Source: Asticcacaulis excentricus
Lineage (GTDB): Bacteria; Pseudomonadota; Alphaproteobacteria; Caulobacterales; Caulobacteraceae
Direction of reading: 5' to 3'
DNA: 64,000 nucleotides
Assembly (NCBI RefSeq): GCF_003966695.1
Contig: NZ_AP018828.1
Coordinates: 271,001 to 335,000 of the forward strand
The notes beneath the pieces were generated by a model. That model searched no databases. It was not told where the DNA came from and saw only the letters and a program-made list of their open reading frames with translations. Shown here piece by piece: positions 60,892 through 64,000 of the stretch. Every line of letters starts with the position of its first letter. Within the stretch, counting starts at the first letter, position 1. A program made the position numbers and the translations under genes.

Positions 60892-62106
60892 TTAAGCCGC
60901 CAAAGCCTTCGACAGGTTCTCGGAGATCTTGTCGAGGAAGCCTTCGGTGGTCAGCCAGCCTTGCGTATCACCAACCAGCAGCGCCAGATCCTTGGTCATG
61001 AAGCCCGCTTCGACGGTGTCGATGCAGACCTTTTCCAGCGTTTCGGCAAAGTGCTTCAGCTCGGCATTGTCGTCCAGCTTGGCGCGGTGCTTGAGGCCCT
61101 GCGTCCACGCAAAGATCGACGCCATCGAGTTGGTCGAGGTGGCCTCGCCCTTCTGATGCTGGCGATAGTGGCGGGTGACGGTGCCGTGGGCGGCTTCCGC
61201 CTCCATGATCTTGCCGTCCGGCGTGACGAGGGCGGAGGTCATCAGACCCAAGCTGCCGTAGCCCTGCGCCACCGTATCCGACTGCACGTCGCCGTCATAG
61301 TTCTTACAGGCCCAGACGAAACCGCCCGACCACTTCAGCGCCGAGGCAACCATGTCGTCGATCAGACGGTGCTCATAGGTCAGGCCCAGTTCTTTGAACT
61401 TCGCCGCGTATTCGGCGTCGAAGATTTCCTGGAAGATGTCCTTGAAGCGGCCGTCATAGGCCTTGAGGATGGTGTTCTTGGTCGAAAGATAGACCGGATA
61501 GTTGCGCGCAATGCCGTATTCGAACGAGGCGCGGGCAAAATCGCGGATCGAGTCGTCGAGGTTATACATGCCCATGGCCACGCCCGAAGACGGGAACTGG
61601 AACACTTCGTGCTCGATGACCTGACCGTCGTCGCCCTGGAACTTGATGGTCAGCTTGCCGGGGCCGGGGACGAGGAAATCGGTGGCCTTGTACTGGTCAC
61701 CGAAGGCGTGACGGCCGACGACGATCGGCTGGGTCCAGCCGGGCACGAGGCGCGGTACGTTCTTGCAGATGATCGGTTCACGGAACACGACGCCGCCCAG
61801 AATGTTGCGGATGGTGCCGTTGGGCGACTTCCACATCTTCTTGAGGCCGAATTCCTTCACGCGGGCCTCATCCGGAGTGATGGTGGCGCACTTGACGCCC
61901 ACGCCGCAGGCCTTGATGGCGTTGGCGGCGTCGATGGTCACCTGATCGTCGGTGGCATCGCGGTGTTCCATCCCCAGATCGAAATATTGCAAATCGATAT
62001 CGATATAGGGGTGGATCAGCTTGTCCTTGATAAGCTGCCAGATGATGCGGGTCATTTCATCGCCGTCGATATCGACGACGGGGTTCGCCACCTTGATTTT
62101 GGCCAT
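60892..62106 (-). CDS. icd: NADP-dependent isocitrate dehydrogenase
   Basis: 404 residues of the subfamily II (eukaryote-like) homodimeric enzyme: [40 protein letters not shown], the substrate loop KSPNGTIRN and the metal-binding [29 protein letters not shown] near the end is the cofactor loop. It converts isocitrate to 2-oxoglutarate with NADP+ in the citric acid cycle. Single gene; a ribosome-binding site GAGAGGACA lies before the ATG. A terminator follows. Confidence 0.97.
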   Translation of the reverse strand: MAKIKVANPVVDIDGDEMTRIIWQLIKDKLIHPYIDIDLQYFDLGMEHRDATDDQVTIDAANAIKACGVGVKCATITPDEARVKEFGLKKMWKSPNGTIRNILGGVVFREPIICKNVPRLVPGWTQPIVVGRHAFGDQYKATDFLVPGPGKLTIKFQGDDGQVIEHEVFQFPSSGVAMGMYNLDDSIRDFARASFEYGIARNYPVYLSTKNTILKAYDGRFKDIFQEIFDAEYAAKFKELGLTYEHRLIDDMVASALKWSGGFVWACKNYDGDVQSDTVAQGYGSLGLMTSALVTPDGKIMEAEAAHGTVTRHYRQHQKGEATSTNSMASIFAWTQGLKHRAKLDDNAELKHFAETLEKVCIDTVEAGFMTKDLALLVGDTQGWLTTEGFLDKISENLSKALAA

Positions 62107-62212
62107 TGCGAATGTCCTCTCTGAACGAAGCGCACATGAGGCGACGCACAGGGTCGCACTCGGCGCTGACAGCGCCTCCTATAGACGAAAAGGCGAGCGG
62201 CGCAAATGGGCT

Positions 62213-63994
62213 TTAGCTGATCTGGAAGCGCCGACGCACGGCAAGGCCGAACAGGAAGGCAATGATAAGGGTCAGGAAGGATTGAATGGTCCCGAGAACC
62301 ATGAACAGCATGGCCCGACCCGGTCCGTGCGACTGATTGATCCATTCGCGATAAAGGCCGCTCCCGTCGCCAAACGCGCCGAAGGGAAAGGATCGCGACA
62401 GAGACGCCCAAAACGCCATGAAAAGATCGTCACCCCAGTTGGTCCCCTGATACAGGATGCCGAAATAGAGCAGTGCAAAGATGAGAAAAGTCGCGGCCAG
62501 TGACATCAGTGGGCGTACCAGTGACTGCCCGTAGCCCGACAGAATTCGATAGCAGTCTGTAGCGAAATGCAGTCCGGGCCTGACATTGGAACGCTTGCGC
62601 CACGCCATCAGTTCCAGACGAAAGAACTCCCCTTCGGCCTCCCGGTCGCGACGGCCCTCCATGATTAGTTTCAGCGTGCGAAACCCCGATTCGACCTTTG
62701 CATAATAATCGTCATGGATGCGCTGGGTGATAAAGGCCTCTGCGGGAGTTTCTGTTTCTGGGGTTTCTGCTGGCGCTCGTTTGATGGCCTTCATCAGGCG
62801 ATAACAGAACCTGGCCCACCCTGCCGGTGACAGACCATCCCGGCGGATGTCGGTTTCCGTTTCAATTCGCAGCGTTTGATAGGCAGAACCTGCCTTTTCA
62901 TGTCGTTCCGCTTCAAACTCTTGTCGCCATTCTGTTAAAGATTGTAAGGACTTCCCGCGTAAAGGCACGGCAGCTTCATAAAGCGCCGTGAGCGCCCTGT
63001 CGGGAACAGGCGGCAAGGCGGTTGCCGAAGGCGGGAAGTCGAGGGACGGTTGCCATTGGACGTGCGGAAAGATCACGTCCGGATGCAGTTTGCTGTCATG
63101 AAAACGCACGGCCCCGTAAAAGCGCGCGTACTTGAAGGTCGAGGCATTGGGTATGTCGCGATTGGAGAAATTAGCCTCACTCAGAAAGACCGTGCCACTT
63201 GCTGCAATCGACGGAATACGCCGCAAACTGGCCAGTGATGGCGTGTCCAAAGACGCAAGCCTTCCCTCAAACTGATCGGGTTTATCGGTGCTGCGGCTTA
63301 GGCTCAGCGCTTGCGACCCGCTCGGCCGCGACGTGCCCGAGCCATCTCCCTCAAAATCGGCTTGGCCTAAGAAAACCGCCTCGTCTAGGCGGAGAGGCCC
63401 TCCGAACAGGGCAAATCTGAATAGGGCGGTGTCTGAGAAGGTTGCGCGATTGAAGCTGGCGGAGAAAGGGAAGGTTGCGCTGTCGAAGCGGGCCTCGCCA
63501 GAGAAGGTTGCGCTGTCGAAGTCGGCGTAGAAAGAGAGGGTTGCGCTGTCGAAGCGGGCGTCGCCAGAGAAGGTTGCGCGATTGAAGCTGGCGGAGAAAG
63601 GGAAGGTTGCGCTGATGAAGCTGGCGTCGCCAGAGAAGGTTGCGCTGATGAAGCTGGCGTCGCCAGAGAAGGTTGCGCTGATGAAGCTGGCGTCGCCAGA
63701 GAAGGTTGCGCTGTCGAAGCGGGCCTCGCCAGAGAAGATTGCGCTGTCGAAGCTGGCGTAGCCAGAGAAGGTTGCGCTGTCGAAGCGGGCGTCGCCAGAG
63801 AAGGTTGCGCTGTCGAAGCTGGCGTAGCCAGAGAAGGTTGCGCTGTCGAAGCTGGCGTAGCCAGAGAAGGTTGCGTTATCAAAATGGCTGTGGGTTAGGA
63901 TGGCGAAATTGAAATGGGCGCGTATCGGATGGTCAATGCGCTCCCGGGACAGGTCGATCGGACCGCCCACAACAAGGCCGTGTAAAAGGGCCAT
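62213..63994 (-). CDS. Pentapeptide-repeat protein with C-terminal channel-like domain (possibly cut by window edge)
   Basis: At least 593 residues; the open frame may continue beyond the window, so the ATG at 63994 is not certain. Residues 41-183 are thirteen 11-residue repeats of the type ATFSGYASFDS, an A-x-F pattern of the Pentapeptide_3 kind that builds a right-handed beta helix. After a linker, a helical region (about 340-480) precedes the C-terminal membrane part: LMSLAATFLIFALLYFGILY, a pore-like WGDDLFMAFWASLSRSFPFG and LTLIIAFLFGLAVRRRFQIS. This is the layout of pentapeptide-repeat/ion-channel proteins. A relic of a related gene is at 33453-33794. Confidence 0.85.
   Translation of the reverse strand: MALLHGLVVGGPIDLSRERIDHPIRAHFNFAILTHSHFDNATFSGYASFDSATFSGYASFDSATFSGDARFDSATFSGYASFDSAIFSGEARFDSATFSGDASFISATFSGDASFISATFSGDASFISATFPFSASFNRATFSGDARFDSATLSFYADFDSATFSGEARFDSATFPFSASFNRATFSDTALFRFALFGGPLRLDEAVFLGQADFEGDGSGTSRPSGSQALSLSRSTDKPDQFEGRLASLDTPSLASLRRIPSIAASGTVFLSEANFSNRDIPNASTFKYARFYGAVRFHDSKLHPDVIFPHVQWQPSLDFPPSATALPPVPDRALTALYEAAVPLRGKSLQSLTEWRQEFEAERHEKAGSAYQTLRIETETDIRRDGLSPAGWARFCYRLMKAIKRAPAETPETETPAEAFITQRIHDDYYAKVESGFRTLKLIMEGRRDREAEGEFFRLELMAWRKRSNVRPGLHFATDCYRILSGYGQSLVRPLMSLAATFLIFALLYFGILYQGTNWGDDLFMAFWASLSRSFPFGAFGDGSGLYREWINQSHGPGRAMLFMVLGTIQSFLTLIIAFLFGLAVRRRFQIS
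63446..63874 (-). repeat. In-frame tandem 33-bp repeat array in the pentapeptide gene
   Basis: Thirteen units of 33 bases, several nearly identical at DNA level (AAGGTTGCGCTGTCGAAG on the plus strand recurs). All units keep the reading frame, and three adjacent units encode the same ATFSGDASFIS, so recent unit duplication is likely. Confidence 0.85.
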
Positions 63995-64000
63995 TGGTGC

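Noticed and set aside
63446..63874. Regular 33-bp repeats resembling a CRISPR array
   Set aside because: There are no spacers; the repeats are contiguous, in frame, and encode the pentapeptide beta-helix.

Overview
The window looks like chromosome of an alphaproteobacterium of the family Caulobacteraceae, most like Asticcacaulis or a close relative. The support is a TipF-like degenerate EAL protein, UrcA-family secreted proteins, the pyrB-pyrC'-plsY-dprA gene order, a GAAC-N7-GAAC LexA box in front of recA, and secreted enzymes for plant polysaccharide (GH5, a CE2-like esterase). The assignment comes from gene content only; no database comparison was possible.

Layout. 1-8.3 kb: two response regulators (one cut by the window edge), a HAD phosphatase, a toxin-gene relic, tipF, a Tat-exported M23 peptidase, a DUF2093 gene, xseA and a GAF-PAS sensor. 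8.4-16.9 kb: topA, three small hypothetical genes, then the minus-strand run pyrB-pyrC'-plsY-dprA. The dihydroorotase-like gene has lost its metal-binding residues and is probably a structural partner of PyrB. 17-26.1 kb: alcohol dehydrogenase, AEC transporter, ruvX, two UrcA proteins, gatC-gatA, two EF-hand proteins, a triple CVNH-like secreted protein and a DUF805 protein.

26.3-41.6 kb is a 15.2-kb integrative, apparently mobilizable island. It sits in the 3' end of tRNA-Ser(GGA) between 15-bp direct repeats. It carries a tyrosine integrase with matching paired GCTGGGGT motifs near both ends, an IS5-type insertion sequence 14 bp upstream of the integrase start codon, a relaxase with a candidate oriT, a ribbon-helix-helix protein and an excisionase-like protein. 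The cargo reads like a defence locus: a zinc-ribbon protein, a 316-aa protein of unknown function and a KAP-type NTPase in series; an AbiL-like ATPase/RloB pair whose genes overlap; a fused nucleotidyltransferase-HEPN protein; and a separate HEPN-like gene. Between these lie fragments of a S24 repressor, a phage tail gene D and a pentapeptide-channel gene. The zinc-ribbon/316-aa/KAP series is the best candidate here for an undescribed system.

41.8-64 kb is core chromosome again: msrA, nnrD, two tandem DUF885 peptidases, a GH5 glycosidase, an ECF sigma operon whose sigma gene is frameshifted, recA, alaS (with a 3' end of foreign-looking codon usage), an SDR, a GDT1-family transporter, a second AEC transporter, a zinc metallopeptidase, the esterase, icd, and a pentapeptide-repeat membrane protein running to the window edge.

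Two repeat families stand out: a 118/125-bp three-hairpin element present twice in opposite orientation (20921 and 49251), and a 44-bp palindrome at 43604 and 59568, the second lying 4 bp from a start codon.
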